This document shows positions 25,600-37,516 of a stretch of 64,000 nucleotides of DNA, one piece after another (within the stretch, counting starts at the first letter, position 1; each line of letters opens with the position of its first letter). Origin of the DNA: LMUY01 sp965198565 (GTDB lineage: Bacteria > Pseudomonadota > Alphaproteobacteria > Acetobacterales > Acetobacteraceae); the NCBI GenBank assembly GCA_965198565.1, contig OZ240665.1, positions 3,534,001 to 3,598,000 of the forward strand, written 5' to 3'. Below the pieces are notes generated by a model that saw only the letters and a list, made by a program, of their open reading frames with translations, did no database searches and was not told the DNA's origin. Both the position numbers and the translations under genes were made by a program.

Positions 25600-26175
25600 A
25601 TGACAGCCGCCCTCACCCTCCTCATCGCCTTCCTGCTCGGCTCCATCCCGTTCGGCCTGCTGCTCACCCGCGCCGCCGGGCTGGGGGACATCCGCGCCAT
25701 CGGCTCGGGCAATATCGGCGCCACCAACGTGCTGCGCACCGGCCGCCGCGACCTCGCCGCCGCCACCCTGCTGCTGGACGCGCTCAAAGGCACCGCCGCC
25801 GTGCTCATCGCCCGCGCGATGCACGGCCCAGCCGCCTGGGCGGGGCTTGCTGCGGTGCTCGGCCATAGCCTCACCCCCTGGCTGCGCTTGCGCGGCGGCA
25901 AAGGCATCGCCACCGGGTTCGGCGTCATCGCCGGCATCGCCTGGCCCATCGGGCTGGCGCTCGCCGCCATCTGGCTCGCGATGGCGGCCATTACCCGCAC
26001 CTCCTCGCTCGCGGCGCTCACCGCCTGCGCCGCCGCCCCGTTCCTCGCCCTCGCCCTCGCCCTGCACCCGTATCCGTGGCCGGTGCCGCTCCTGGCGCTA
26101 TGGATCGTCTGGCGCCATCGCGCCAACATCGCCCGGTTGCGCGCAGGCACCGAGCCGCGGATCGGCCGGGCATGA
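25600..26175 (+). CDS. plsY: Glycerol-3-phosphate acyltransferase PlsY
   Basis: 191 aa from the ATG of MTAALTLL. Polytopic membrane protein with the three PlsY motifs: LGSIPFG, GSGNIGATNV..R, and the Gly/Lys loop LRGGKGIATGFG, preceded by LGHSLTPWL. It acylates glycerol-3-phosphate using acyl-phosphate at the inner membrane, the first step of phospholipid synthesis; PlsX must be elsewhere. The stop overlaps dprA by ATGA. Confidence 0.92.
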   Translation: MTAALTLLIAFLLGSIPFGLLLTRAAGLGDIRAIGSGNIGATNVLRTGRRDLAAATLLLDALKGTAAVLIARAMHGPAAWAGLAAVLGHSLTPWLRLRGGKGIATGFGVIAGIAWPIGLALAAIWLAMAAITRTSSLAALTACAAAPFLALALALHPYPWPVPLLALWIVWRHRANIARLRAGTEPRIGRA

Positions 26176-27269
26176 CGGAGGACGAGCGGCTCGCCCGCAT
26201 CCGCCTGGCCCGCACCTCGGGTGTCGGCCCCCTCACCTACCGCAAGCTGCTCGCCCGCTATCCCACGGCGGCCGAGGCCATTCTCGCGCTGCCCGAACTC
26301 TCTCGCGCCGGCGGCCGCGAGATCGCCGTGGCCTCGCTCGCCAGCGTGGACAAGGAGCTCGCCCGCCTGGCCAAGCTGGGTGGCCGCATGCTCGTGCTGG
26401 ACGAACCCGACTACCCCGAACTGCTCGCCATGCTGCAGGACGCCCCGCCCGCCATCTCGGTGCTCGGTGATGTGGCGGTGCTGAGCGCCCGCTCGATCGG
26501 CGTGGTCGGCGCCCGCAACGCCTCCGCCAACGGCCAGCGCATGGCCGAGCTGCTCGCCGCCGAGCTGGCCGCGACCGGGCTGGCGGTGGTCTCCGGCCTC
26601 GCCCGCGGCATCGACGCCGCCGCCCACGAAGGCGCCATGCACACCGGGCGCACCATCGCCTGCGTCGCCGGCGGGCTCGACCAGCCGTACCCGCCGGAAC
26701 ATGGCGAGCTGCAATACCGCATCGCCCGCAACGGCGCCGTGGTGGCCGAGGCCCCGCTCGGCACCGCGCCGCAAGCGCGCCATTTCCCCCGCCGCAACCG
26801 CCTGATCGCCGGGCTCTCGCTCGGCACGGTGGTGATCGAGGCGGCGCGCAACTCCGGCAGCCTGATCACCGCCAACATCGCGCTCGACGCCAACCGCCCG
26901 GTGTTCGCCGTCCCCGGCTCCCCGCTCGACCCGCGCAGCCAGGGCTCCAACGACCTCATCCGCGGCGGCGCCATCCTGGTCTCGCAGGCCGCCGACGTGA
27001 CGGAGGCGCTGACCGACCCGCGGGCCGCGGTGACGCCGCTCGGGTTCGCCGACCCTGGCGCCGCCTATGACGCGGGTCCCGTGCAGATCGACCTCGCCGC
27101 CGCCCGCCAAACCGTCACCCGGCTGCTCGGCCCGGAACCCACGCCCGTTGACGATCTGACCCGGCGCTGCCAGTTGTCCGCCTCCACCGTGCTGGCCGCC
27201 CTGCTGGAACTGGAGCTGGCCGGGCGCGTGGAGACCCTGACCGGCAATCGCGTGGCCCTGCTTGAGTGA
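26172..27269 (+). CDS. dprA: DNA-processing protein DprA
   Basis: 365 aa. An N-terminal SAM-like part (LARTSGVGPLTYRKLL) precedes the Rossmann-like core with VVGARNAS, VSGLARGIDAAAHEGAM, CVAGGLDQPYPPEH, PRRNRLIAGLS and EAARNSGSLITA. The C-terminal winged-helix DML1-like domain (about 300-365) is present. It loads RecA on incoming single-stranded DNA in transformation. Translation is coupled to plsY; topA follows 12 bp later. With comEC in the same window, two core competence genes are intact. Confidence 0.93.
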   Translation: MTEDERLARIRLARTSGVGPLTYRKLLARYPTAAEAILALPELSRAGGREIAVASLASVDKELARLAKLGGRMLVLDEPDYPELLAMLQDAPPAISVLGDVAVLSARSIGVVGARNASANGQRMAELLAAELAATGLAVVSGLARGIDAAAHEGAMHTGRTIACVAGGLDQPYPPEHGELQYRIARNGAVVAEAPLGTAPQARHFPRRNRLIAGLSLGTVVIEAARNSGSLITANIALDANRPVFAVPGSPLDPRSQGSNDLIRGGAILVSQAADVTEALTDPRAAVTPLGFADPGAAYDAGPVQIDLAAARQTVTRLLGPEPTPVDDLTRRCQLSASTVLAALLELELAGRVETLTGNRVALLE

Positions 27270-27281
27270 GCAAAAAAAGCA

Positions 27282-29960
<2,679 letters not shown>

Positions 29961-29989
29961 TGGCGTCGTCACTCGCCCACAACAAGAAG

Positions 29990-30113
29990 CACCCTCTCCC
30001 GCTGGCGGGAGAGGGTGGGGTGAGGGTGGCTGCGCCCACACAACAGAACTCGCCCGATCGTGCCAGAACACCCTCACCCCGACCCTCTCCCGCAAGCGGG
30101 AGAGGGAGAAGGA
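29990..30113. repeat. Inverted pair of CCCTCTCCCGC/GCGGGAGAGGG repeats (topA-rnr gap)
   Basis: The left copy reads CCCTCTCCCGC, TGGC, GGGAGAGGGTGGGGTGAGGG; the right reads CCCTCACCCCGACCCTCTCCCGC, AA, GCGGGAGAGGGAG. A 50-bp spacer separates them. They occupy most of the 187-bp gap between topA and rnr. Confidence 0.85.
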
Positions 30114-30147
30114 AGGCGGGCGGTGCTGCATGAGCCAACTCTAGCCC

Positions 30148-32325
30148 ATGCCCAGGCGCCGCAACCCCGACGCAGCGCCAGCGCCCCTGCCCTCGCGCGA
30201 GGCGCTGCGTGACTTCATCCGGCGCAGCACCGGACGCGTCGGCAAGCGCGAGGTCGAGCGTGAGTTCCGGCTCGGCCCCGAGCACCGGGTCGCCCTGCGC
30301 GGCCTGCTGAAGGACCTCGCGGGCGAAGGCGTCATCGCCCCCGCCGGGCACCGCCGCTTCGCCGCCCCCGGCCGCCTGCCCGACGCCACCATCGTGCAGA
30401 TCACCGGCACCGACGCCGAGGGCGACCCCATCGCCCGCCCGGTGCAGTGGGACGGCGACGGCCCGCCCCCGATGATCCTGATGGCGCCCGAACGCCGCGA
30501 CACCGCCGCCCTGGCCCCCGGCGAACGCGTGCTGGCCAAGCTCAAGCCGATCGGCGGCAACAAATACGAGGGCCGCACCCTCAAGCGCCTCACCGACGCC
30601 CCCGGCCGCATCCTCGGCGTGTTCCATACCGGGCCGTCGGGAAGCCGCATCCAGCCCACCGACCGCCGCCAGAAAGCCGATTGGCAAGTCGCCCCCGCCG
30701 ACGCCGAGGGCGCCGAGGATGGCGAGATCGTGCTCGCCGCGCCCCTGCCTAGCCGCATGTACGGCCTGAAATCCGCCCGCGTGATCGAGCGCCTCGGCCG
30801 CATGGGGGACGCCCGCTCGGTCAGCCTGGTCTGTATCCACACGCACGACATCCCGGACGTATTCCCGCCCGAAGCCATCGCCCAGGCCGAAGCCGCCGGC
30901 CCGGTGCCGCTCGGCGCCCGCGAGGACCTGCGCGCCCTCCCGCTCGTCACCATCGACGGCGAGGACGCGCGCGACTTCGACGACGCCGTGTTCGCCGAAC
31001 CCGACGGCGACGGTCACCGCCTGGTCGTCGCCATCGCCGACGTCGCCCACTACGTGCCCACCGGCTCCCCGCTCGACCGCACCGCCTGGGAGCGCGGCAA
31101 CAGCGTGTATTTCCCCGACCGCGTCGTCCCCATGCTGCCCGAAGCGCTGTCCAACGGCTGGTGCAGCCTGCGGCCCGGCGAGGAGCGCGGCTGCCTGTTC
31201 GTCGAGATGCGGGTGAGTGCGGCGGGCCGCAAGACCGGCCACCGCTTCGGCCGCGGCCTGATGCGCTCCGCCGCCCGCCTCACCTACGAGCAGGTGCAGC
31301 AAGCCCAGGACGCGGGCGCCGACCTGGACCTGCCGCTGCCCGCGCTCTACGCCGCCTTCCGCGCCCTGCTGGCCGCCCGCCAGGCCCGCGGCACGCTCGA
31401 CCTCGACCTGCCGGAACGCCGCGTCACCCTCGACGACGCCGGGCACGTGCTCGCCATCACGCCGCGGCCGCGCCTGGACAGCCACCGGCTGATCGAAGAG
31501 TTCATGGTGCTGGCCAACGTCGCCGCTGCCGAGGCGCTGGAGGCGATGCGCCTGCCCTGCCTGTACCGCGTGCACGCCCCGCCCTCGGACGAGAAGCTCG
31601 AGGCGCTGCGCTCGTTCCTGCACGGCCTGGGCCTGAAGCTGCCGCCGGAAGGCGAGGTGCATCCGCGCGACCTCGACGCCGTGTTGCGGCAGGTCGCAGG
31701 CAGCGAAACGGCGCCGCTGGTGAACGAAGTGGTGTTGCGATCGCAAAGCCAGGCGCAGTATTCGCCTGACAATCTGGGGCATTTCGGCTTGGCTCTGCCG
31801 CGCTATGCGCACTTCACCAGCCCGATTCGCCGCTACAGCGACCTATGCGTCCACCGCGCGTTGATTCGCGGAATGCATGCCGGGCCGGACGGCCTGGCGG
31901 ACGGCGAGGCAGCACGATTCGCAGACACGGCCGAGCATATCACCGCCACCGAACGCCGGGCCGCCTTGGCGGAGCGCGACGCGGTGGACCGTTACCTGGC
32001 CGCCTACATGGCCGACAAGACCGGCGCCGTGTTTGCCGCCCGCATCTCGGGCGTCACCCGCTTTGGCCTGTTCGTGACCCTGGCCGAGACGGGGGCGAGC
32101 GGCCTGCTGCCGCTCTCGGCGCTGCCGGACGACTATTGGCAGCACGACGAGGCCGCCAAGACGCTCACCGGCCGCAAGACCAACCTGGTGTTCCGCCTGG
32201 CGCAGCCGATGGACGTGCGCCTGGCGGAGGCGAGCCCGGTCACGGGCGGGCTGATCTTCGGGCTTGCGGCGGCCCAGGGCGCGAGCAGCACCACAGGGCG
32301 CAGGGCCAGCAGCAGGCGGCCGTGA
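30148..32325 (+). CDS. rnr: Ribonuclease R
   Basis: 725 aa. A helix-turn-helix-like N-terminus and cold-shock OB region precede the RNB exonuclease domain with metal-binding DGEDARDFDDAV and SPIRRYSDLCVHRAL; a C-terminal S1 domain (ARISGVTRFGLFVTLAETGASGLLPL) follows. It degrades structured RNA 3'-5'. Family members often end in a basic tail; here only SSTTGRRASSRRP remains. topA-rnr-S41-protease is a common alphaproteobacterial order. The stop overlaps the next gene by GTGA. Confidence 0.94.
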   Translation: MPRRRNPDAAPAPLPSREALRDFIRRSTGRVGKREVEREFRLGPEHRVALRGLLKDLAGEGVIAPAGHRRFAAPGRLPDATIVQITGTDAEGDPIARPVQWDGDGPPPMILMAPERRDTAALAPGERVLAKLKPIGGNKYEGRTLKRLTDAPGRILGVFHTGPSGSRIQPTDRRQKADWQVAPADAEGAEDGEIVLAAPLPSRMYGLKSARVIERLGRMGDARSVSLVCIHTHDIPDVFPPEAIAQAEAAGPVPLGAREDLRALPLVTIDGEDARDFDDAVFAEPDGDGHRLVVAIADVAHYVPTGSPLDRTAWERGNSVYFPDRVVPMLPEALSNGWCSLRPGEERGCLFVEMRVSAAGRKTGHRFGRGLMRSAARLTYEQVQQAQDAGADLDLPLPALYAAFRALLAARQARGTLDLDLPERRVTLDDAGHVLAITPRPRLDSHRLIEEFMVLANVAAAEALEAMRLPCLYRVHAPPSDEKLEALRSFLHGLGLKLPPEGEVHPRDLDAVLRQVAGSETAPLVNEVVLRSQSQAQYSPDNLGHFGLALPRYAHFTSPIRRYSDLCVHRALIRGMHAGPDGLADGEAARFADTAEHITATERRAALAERDAVDRYLAAYMADKTGAVFAARISGVTRFGLFVTLAETGASGLLPLSALPDDYWQHDEAAKTLTGRKTNLVFRLAQPMDVRLAEASPVTGGLIFGLAAAQGASSTTGRRASSRRP

Positions 32326-33854
32326 GGCAGGTCTCGCTGCTGGTGATCCTGTTTTGGCTGCTGCCTTGCCTCGCCCTCGCCACGGCCGGCGCCGCCCACG
32401 CCGCCGACGTGTTCGACGACACGCTCGCCACCTCCGTGTTCAGCGTGGCGTTGGACTTCCTCGCCCCGCGCACGCTCGACCCGGTCGGCATCCCGCAGCT
32501 CACGCTGTGGGGCCTGCGCGGCCTCACCGCCGTCGACCCGGCGCTCATGCCGGACATTCGCGACAACGAGGTCCACCTCACCCTGAACGACAAGCTGGTG
32601 TTCACCGCCCCGCTGCCGAGCGGCGCCGCCGCGGCGGACTGGGGCAAGTTCGCCGCCAGCCTGGGCCGGGCCGCGTTCGGCGCCTCCCAGGCGGTGCGCA
32701 ACGCCGGCACGCAGGGGGTGATCCGCGCCTTCTTCGACGAGATGTTCAACCATCTCGACCCGTATTCCCGCTACGTCCCGCCCGACGCTGCCGACACCGA
32801 CCGCGAGCGCCGCTCCGGCTCGGTGGGGTTGGGCCTGAGCCTGGCGCGGGCTGCGGCTGGCTTCGTGGTTCGGGGGGTGCTGCCTGGCAGCCCCGCCGAC
32901 GAGGCCGGCATCCGGCCCGGCGACCGCGTGCTCTCCGTCGACGGCCGCCAGCCCCGCCGCGAGGACGCCGCCACCGTCGAGGGCTGGCTGCAGGGGCCCG
33001 AGGGCTCCACCGTCACCCTGGTGTGGCGCGACCATCGCGGCCGGGTGCAGACCGACGAGCTCGAGCGCGCGCTGGTGCCGCCGCAGACGGTGCGCGCCGA
33101 GCGGGTGGCCGACGTGCTGGTGATCCATATCGACGGGTTCAGCGCCAACACCGACGACCAATTCCACGCCGCGCTCACCGCCGGTTTCGAGGGCCACCGG
33201 GTGCGCGGCGTGGTGGTGGATTTGCGCGGCAACCGCGGCGGCTTGCTGCGCCAGGCGGTGGACGCGACCGGCGAGGTGCTGACCACGGGCATCGTGGCGA
33301 CCACTGCCGGGCGCGACCCGCAATCCAGCCACGTCTGGCAGAGCGGCCCCGGCGACGACGAGGCGCAGGGCCGCCCGATCGTGATCCTGGTGGACGGCCG
33401 CACCGCCAGCGCTGCCGAGATCATGGCCGCCGCGCTCGAGGACAACGGCCGCGCCGTGGTGGTGGGCAGTTCCACCTTGGGCAAGGGCCTGGTGCAGACC
33501 ATCGCCCCCCTGCCCGACGGCGGCGAGCTGTTCGTGACGTGGAGCCGTGTGTTGGCGCCGGGTGGCTGGCCGTTGCAGGGCTTGGGGGTGTTGCCGCAAA
33601 TCTGCACCAGCCTGGGCGCCGACCAGCTCCAGATCCAGTTGCAGGACTTGGTGACCGGCCAACTCGACATGTCGGCCGCACTGGCCCGCCACAACGCCGC
33701 CCGCGCCCCCTTGCCGCTGGCGCAAGTGGTGGAGCTTCGCAACGCCTGCCCCGCCGCCGAGGGCCGCGACAGCGACCTGGATGCGGTAGGTTTCCTACTG
33801 GACCACCCGGAGGCGTATGCGGCGGCGGTGGAGGGAGCTGGCGGGCAGAAATAG
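32322..33854 (+). CDS. S41-family (CtpA-like) serine protease with PDZ domain
   Basis: 510 aa, GTG start overlapping rnr. The signal peptide (about 1-26, ends AHAA) is followed by a helical N-terminal region, a PDZ domain (VLPGSPADEAGIRPGDRVLSVDG) and the tail-protease core VVVDLRGNRGG. The Ser/Lys dyad is S363 (TASAAEIM) and K388 (STLGKGLVQ). Processing proteases of this type cut C-terminal tails of periplasmic proteins. The S41 core is complete. A roughly 100-residue C-terminal extension of unclear role follows. Confidence 0.85.
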   Translation: MRQVSLLVILFWLLPCLALATAGAAHAADVFDDTLATSVFSVALDFLAPRTLDPVGIPQLTLWGLRGLTAVDPALMPDIRDNEVHLTLNDKLVFTAPLPSGAAAADWGKFAASLGRAAFGASQAVRNAGTQGVIRAFFDEMFNHLDPYSRYVPPDAADTDRERRSGSVGLGLSLARAAAGFVVRGVLPGSPADEAGIRPGDRVLSVDGRQPRREDAATVEGWLQGPEGSTVTLVWRDHRGRVQTDELERALVPPQTVRAERVADVLVIHIDGFSANTDDQFHAALTAGFEGHRVRGVVVDLRGNRGGLLRQAVDATGEVLTTGIVATTAGRDPQSSHVWQSGPGDDEAQGRPIVILVDGRTASAAEIMAAALEDNGRAVVVGSSTLGKGLVQTIAPLPDGGELFVTWSRVLAPGGWPLQGLGVLPQICTSLGADQLQIQLQDLVTGQLDMSAALARHNAARAPLPLAQVVELRNACPAAEGRDSDLDAVGFLLDHPEAYAAAVEGAGGQK

Positions 33855-33898
33855 CGTGTTTTCAGCCACAATAAGCTGGGCCGAGCCGAGACGGCTGG

Positions 33899-34636
33899 TC
33901 AGCTTGTTTTCCATACAGGAACGCAATGTTGGAGCGCGAAATCAGAGACATGTTCCAGCGCTAGGCAGACGGAATAGGCGGCAGGCAGTATGGCGTGTTT
34001 TCTTGGAGCGGCTGGTTCCGTCCGGACCCGTAGATCCTGCTTCGACCTTTCGAATATGCCTCGAAGCTCCCCGAGTTCGCGGCGCAGTTGCGGCAGCGAT
34101 CCGAACCTGGCGGGATTGCCAAACCAATCGGGTTCCTCAAGAACAAGGTTCTTGTCGAAAGACAGCCAGTATGAAGCCCCAGTCATAAGTTGCGGGAAGC
34201 GCCCAGAGAAACCGCGATCGTAGCGCGCCTTGATGGCGGCGTATTTTACAGCGGGAGATAATGTCTGAGTTCCGGAGAGAGCTTCGTAGCTACCCCTTGG
34301 GGTAAGTTGGTCGAAAACTGCTGCAGCATAGTAAAAGTTTACATCATCTCCGCTGCTGACATCCTCTGAGAATTCGGCAGAACTTCGTTCATCCCAACAG
34401 AATTCGTCGATCTGACCGACATACTTTTTTGCAACCCGATCTCGCCAGCTTAGGATCTCTGCAACGCTGGCGGCGGCGAACTGACGCGGCCCTTCGCTCT
34501 TGATCACACTCTTATAGCCTTTGACGGCGAAGAAGTGTTCGTATGAGCTTGGTGCAGGAGGCTCAGCTTGCTCGTGCTTGGGAAGCTTGATCGCCTTGGC
34601 CAGATGCAGCGCTGACGCGCTATAACCTACTCCCAA
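33899..34636 (-). CDS. Unknown protein, possible immunity partner of the adjacent toxin remnant
   Basis: 245 aa, TTG start with a strong GGAGGA 5 nt upstream. GC and codon use are visibly lower than in neighbouring genes. No signal peptide or membrane helix; Trp- and Tyr-rich (FCWDERSS, YYAAAVFDQL, GASYWLSFDKN). I do not recognise the family. It lies just downstream, on the same strand, of a toxin-like C-terminal fragment, the usual order for toxin then immunity, so an immunity role is possible but unproven. An integrase-like remnant lies farther upstream. Confidence 0.5.
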   Translation of the reverse strand: MGVGYSASALHLAKAIKLPKHEQAEPPAPSSYEHFFAVKGYKSVIKSEGPRQFAAASVAEILSWRDRVAKKYVGQIDEFCWDERSSAEFSEDVSSGDDVNFYYAAAVFDQLTPRGSYEALSGTQTLSPAVKYAAIKARYDRGFSGRFPQLMTGASYWLSFDKNLVLEEPDWFGNPARFGSLPQLRRELGELRGIFERSKQDLRVRTEPAAPRKHAILPAAYSVCLALEHVSDFALQHCVPVWKTS

Positions 34637-34808
34637 ACTGAATCCTCCATTTTCTCGCCTAGCGCTGATTATGTCAGGAACGCCTCACTCGGTTGGCTTG
34701 CGTTACCGGTATGAACGTTCAAGCCTTTGTGAAGCCGAACATGCCTCTATGTGGACTTCCATTCCAAACATCTTCCAACAGGGCTACTGAGTAAGCGATT
34801 GCACCGGT

Positions 34809-35160
34809 CTATAGGTGTGGTTGAAATTGTGAATAATACCCTCCGCCCGAAGCAGAAGGATAGTAAAGGTAGTAAAAATTTACTCCTGGGAGCGGCGTGC
34901 CCGGTGTAAATCCAAAATTTGCGATATCCGGATCGTTACTGACAACATGACCGGGAATTGCGAGCTGTGGATAAACAATTTTTTGGTTTGCGGTTGGGCG
35001 AGCATAGTAGCCGGTTTTCACGTCTATAAACGTCGGTTCCAATCCCGGCGGCTGTATCAATGCGTCTGCTATAGCTTTAACAGGCGACCCAAATACTTGA
35101 GTCAGCGGGACATGTTCGACAGCCTTACCTCCCGCCGCGAGACCCGTCGTTCAGAAGCGG
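34809..35160 (-). pseudogene. C-terminal fragment of a polymorphic-toxin-like protein
   Basis: The open frame runs from an upstream in-frame TGA (near 35163) to the stop at 34809, about 115 codons, with no ATG; only an internal TTG at 35060 would give 83 aa. The peptide (KAVEHVPLTQVFGSPVK, then FIDVKTGYYARPTANQKIVYP) resembles the extreme C-terminus of secreted nuclease-type toxins; DVKTG could be the D/E-x-K part of a PD-(D/E)xK nuclease. The body of the protein is missing, so I call it a remnant. Local GC is low. It is followed by an unknown gene in the place expected for immunity. Confidence 0.4.
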
Positions 35161-35295
35161 AGCTACAAGCGCGTCCTCCCGCCCGATTTGCGTAAGAAAC
35201 TACAGGGCCGGAGCTTCTGGCGGCAGGTGTCGGAAACTGAAGCGGCGTTCTCGTTGATCGCGGGGCCAGCGCCCGGCGAATTGTCGGCGGGCTAG
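35130..35295 (+). pseudogene. Possible tyrosine-integrase N-terminal remnant
   Basis: In one plus-strand frame ending at the TAG at 35293-35295, the reading VVQKRSYKRVLPPDLRKKLQ then GRSFWRQVSETEAA resembles the N-terminal arm-binding region of phage-type integrases (x-x-R-V-P-x-D-L-R-x-x-L-G-R..W..SL.T). Only about 45 residues remain, no catalytic domain exists, and the frame is not preceded by a matching start. Together with the toxin fragment it marks a decayed mobile segment against xth. Confidence 0.3.
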
Positions 35296-35313
35296 ACGAC
35301 GCGGCCAAACCAA

Positions 35314-36120
35314 TCACACCTCCACCGCCACCATCACCGGCACGTGGTCCGACGTCTGCGGCCAGTCTCGCGCGTCCTTCAGCACCGCCCAGTCCCGCAA
35401 GCCAAGCGCCAAGTCCGGCGTCACCCACACATGGTCCAGACGGCGGCCGCGGTCGGAGCGGCGCCAGTCCTGGTTGCGGTAGGACCACCACGTGTACAGC
35501 TTCTCCTCCGCCGGCACGAAATGGCGCACCGCGTCGTGCCAGCCGGCGCGCTGCCAGGCCAACAACGCCGCCACCTCCACCGGCGTGTGGCTGACGATCT
35601 TCAGCAGTTGCTTGTGGCTCCAAACGTCGTGCTCGAGCGGCGCGATGTTGAGGTCGCCCACCAGGATGCCGCGGCGCAAACCCGGGCGGGCGGCGAACCA
35701 GCGGCTGGCCTGGCCGACGAAATCGAGCTTGTGGGCGAATTTGGGGTTGAGCGCCGGGTCGGGCGCGTCGCCGCCGGCCGGGACGTAGAAATTGTGCAGC
35801 TCCACCGGGCCGGACGGCGCCTGCAACGCCACCTGCAAGTGCCGGCAGTCGCCCTTCTCGCACCAGTCGGGCGCCATATCATCAATCACCAGCGGCAGGC
35901 GGGAGAGGATGGCCACGCCGTTGTAGCCCTTCATGCCGCGCCGGGCCACGTGCGGGTAGCCAAGCGCGGGCGGCCCGGCGTCGGGGAACAGCGCGTCCGG
36001 CACCTTGGTCTCCTGCAGGCAGATCACGTCCGGGCTGAGCGCGTCCACCAGGCGTTCCAGCAGGGAGAGGCGCAGGCGGAGCGAATTGATGTTCCAGGTG
36101 GCGATGCGCAGCGTGCTCAC
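35314..36120 (-). CDS. xth: Exodeoxyribonuclease III
   Basis: 268 aa, GTG start (LRIATWNINSLRLRL follows). Exonuclease-endonuclease-phosphatase fold: N in ATWNINS, E in LQETKV, HNFYVPAG, GDLNIAPLEHD, and the terminal SDHVP are all catalytic or metal-site motifs of the ExoIII/AP endonuclease family. It cleaves at abasic sites and removes 3' blocks in base-excision repair. It is divergent from the ABC binding-protein gene, with 105 bp between their starts. Confidence 0.93.
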   Translation of the reverse strand: MSTLRIATWNINSLRLRLSLLERLVDALSPDVICLQETKVPDALFPDAGPPALGYPHVARRGMKGYNGVAILSRLPLVIDDMAPDWCEKGDCRHLQVALQAPSGPVELHNFYVPAGGDAPDPALNPKFAHKLDFVGQASRWFAARPGLRRGILVGDLNIAPLEHDVWSHKQLLKIVSHTPVEVAALLAWQRAGWHDAVRHFVPAEEKLYTWWSYRNQDWRRSDRGRRLDHVWVTPDLALGLRDWAVLKDARDWPQTSDHVPVMVAVEV

Positions 36121-36225
36121 GCCGGGGGCAATGCAGCACTGCGCCAGGCGGCGCAAGCTGCGCTTGACCGGAAAGTGCGTTGCACTAGGTTCGCGCGCAA
36201 CATGATTGCACGGAACGGGTCTCGA

Positions 36226-37353
36226 ATGGTTCGCAGGCGATTTGGCGCGGTCTTGGTCCTGGCCGGCTGGTTGGCCGCAGGGCTGGCGGCGGCCGAGGCG
36301 CAGGAGGCGGTTCCGGTCGGCGCCATCGAAGTGCTCTCCGGCCCCAATGCGGCCTATGGCGTGGCGATCAAGGCGGGGCTCGAGTTGGCGCTCGGCGAGA
36401 TCAACGCCAAGGGCGTGCTGGGCGGGCGCAAGATCGACCTCACCGTGGAGGACAGTGCGGGCGACAAGGGCCAGGCGATCAACGCCGCGCGCAAGCTGAT
36501 CGGGCGCGACCACGTGGTGGGGATCATCGGCCCCACCCTGTCCAACGAGATGTTCGCCGCCGGGCCGGTGGCGCAGGAGCGGCACGTGCCGATCATGGGC
36601 ACGTCGACCACCGCCAACGGCATCACCGCCATCGGCGACGACGTGTTCCGCACCTCGCTGCCGGAGAGCGACGTGATCCCGGTGACGTTGCACTACGCGC
36701 TTGCGCACGGCGTGAAGACGATCGCGCTGATGTACGCCAATGACGACGCGTTCTCGAAGTCGGGCTTCGACGTGATGAAGGCGGCGGCGGAGCAGGCGGG
36801 GTTGCACGTCGTCGACATCGAGAGTTTCGGCAGCAAGGACACGGATTTCTCGGCGCAACTCACCAAGATCCGCACGCTGCATCCGGACGCGGTGGGGATT
36901 TCCGCGCTGGTGGAGCCGGTGGCGGGGGTGTTGCTGGGGGCGCGGCAGGTTGGGTTCGGGCCGCAGACGCTGTTCATCGGCGGCAATGGTTCCAACTCGC
37001 CGAAGCTGGGCGAGATCGCGGGCAAGGCGGCGGACGGGCTGATCGTCGGCAGCCCCTGGTTCGTGGGCAAGACGACGCCGCAGAACGAGGCGTTCGTGGC
37101 GGCGTTCCGCAAGGCGTACGAGCGCGACCCGGACCAGTTCGCCGCCCAGGCGTACGACGCGATGAAGATCATGGCCGCCGCCATCGACCGCGCTGGCGCC
37201 GCCGACCCCGCCAAGGTGCGCGACGCGCTGACGCAGACCGAGTTCGACGGCGTGATGGGGCCGTTTCGCTTCACCGCCTCGCGCGACCCGGCGTCCACGG
37301 CGGGCGTGGTGGTGCTGGTGATGAAAGACGGCGCGTTCACCGTTGCGCCTTGA
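36226..37353 (+). CDS. Branched-chain amino-acid-type ABC transporter substrate-binding protein
   Basis: 375 aa; an in-frame ATG at 36202 would add 8 residues. The signal peptide MVRRRFGAVLVLAGWLAAGL ends near AEA. The mature part is a Leu/Ile/Val-type periplasmic binding protein (Peripla_BP_6): VGAIEVLSGPNAAYG, AGLELALGEINAKGVLGG, VVGIIGPTLSN, MGTSTTANGIT, FAAQAYDAMKIMAAA. It delivers ligand to the LivHMGF transporter encoded just downstream after a palindromic repeat pair. The exact substrate (amino acid, amide or aromatic acid) cannot be read from sequence. Confidence 0.9.
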   Translation: MVRRRFGAVLVLAGWLAAGLAAAEAQEAVPVGAIEVLSGPNAAYGVAIKAGLELALGEINAKGVLGGRKIDLTVEDSAGDKGQAINAARKLIGRDHVVGIIGPTLSNEMFAAGPVAQERHVPIMGTSTTANGITAIGDDVFRTSLPESDVIPVTLHYALAHGVKTIALMYANDDAFSKSGFDVMKAAAEQAGLHVVDIESFGSKDTDFSAQLTKIRTLHPDAVGISALVEPVAGVLLGARQVGFGPQTLFIGGNGSNSPKLGEIAGKAADGLIVGSPWFVGKTTPQNEAFVAAFRKAYERDPDQFAAQAYDAMKIMAAAIDRAGAADPAKVRDALTQTEFDGVMGPFRFTASRDPASTAGVVVLVMKDGAFTVAP

Positions 37354-37373
37354 GGTGTGCCCTTCCCGCTTTC

Positions 37374-37482
37374 TTCTCCCTCTCCCTTTGGGAGAGGGCC
37401 GGGGTGAGGGGCCAAGGCCGCCATATTGCCCTGGTAGCCCGACCCCTCACCCAACCCTCTCCCAGAGGGAGAGGGCTTTTTG
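37374..37482. repeat. Inverted pair of CCCTCTCCC/GGGAGAGGG repeats (binding protein-livH gap)
   Basis: The left copy reads TTCTCCCTCTCCC, TTT, GGGAGAGGGCCGGGGTGAGGGG; the right reads CCCCTCACCCAACCCTCTCCC, AGA, GGGAGAGGGCTTTTTG. They fill the 163-bp gap between the binding-protein gene and livH. Confidence 0.85.
37455..37481 (+). terminator. Intrinsic-terminator-like hairpin before livH
   Basis: A 9-bp perfect stem CCCTCTCCC/GGGAGAGGG with loop AGA and a CTTTTT tail. It would reduce read-through from the binding-protein gene into livHMGF, giving the usual excess of binding protein over permease. Confidence 0.55.
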
Positions 37483-37516
37483 TTGCGGGTGGAGAGCGGT
37501 CGTCCGCTAACCCACC

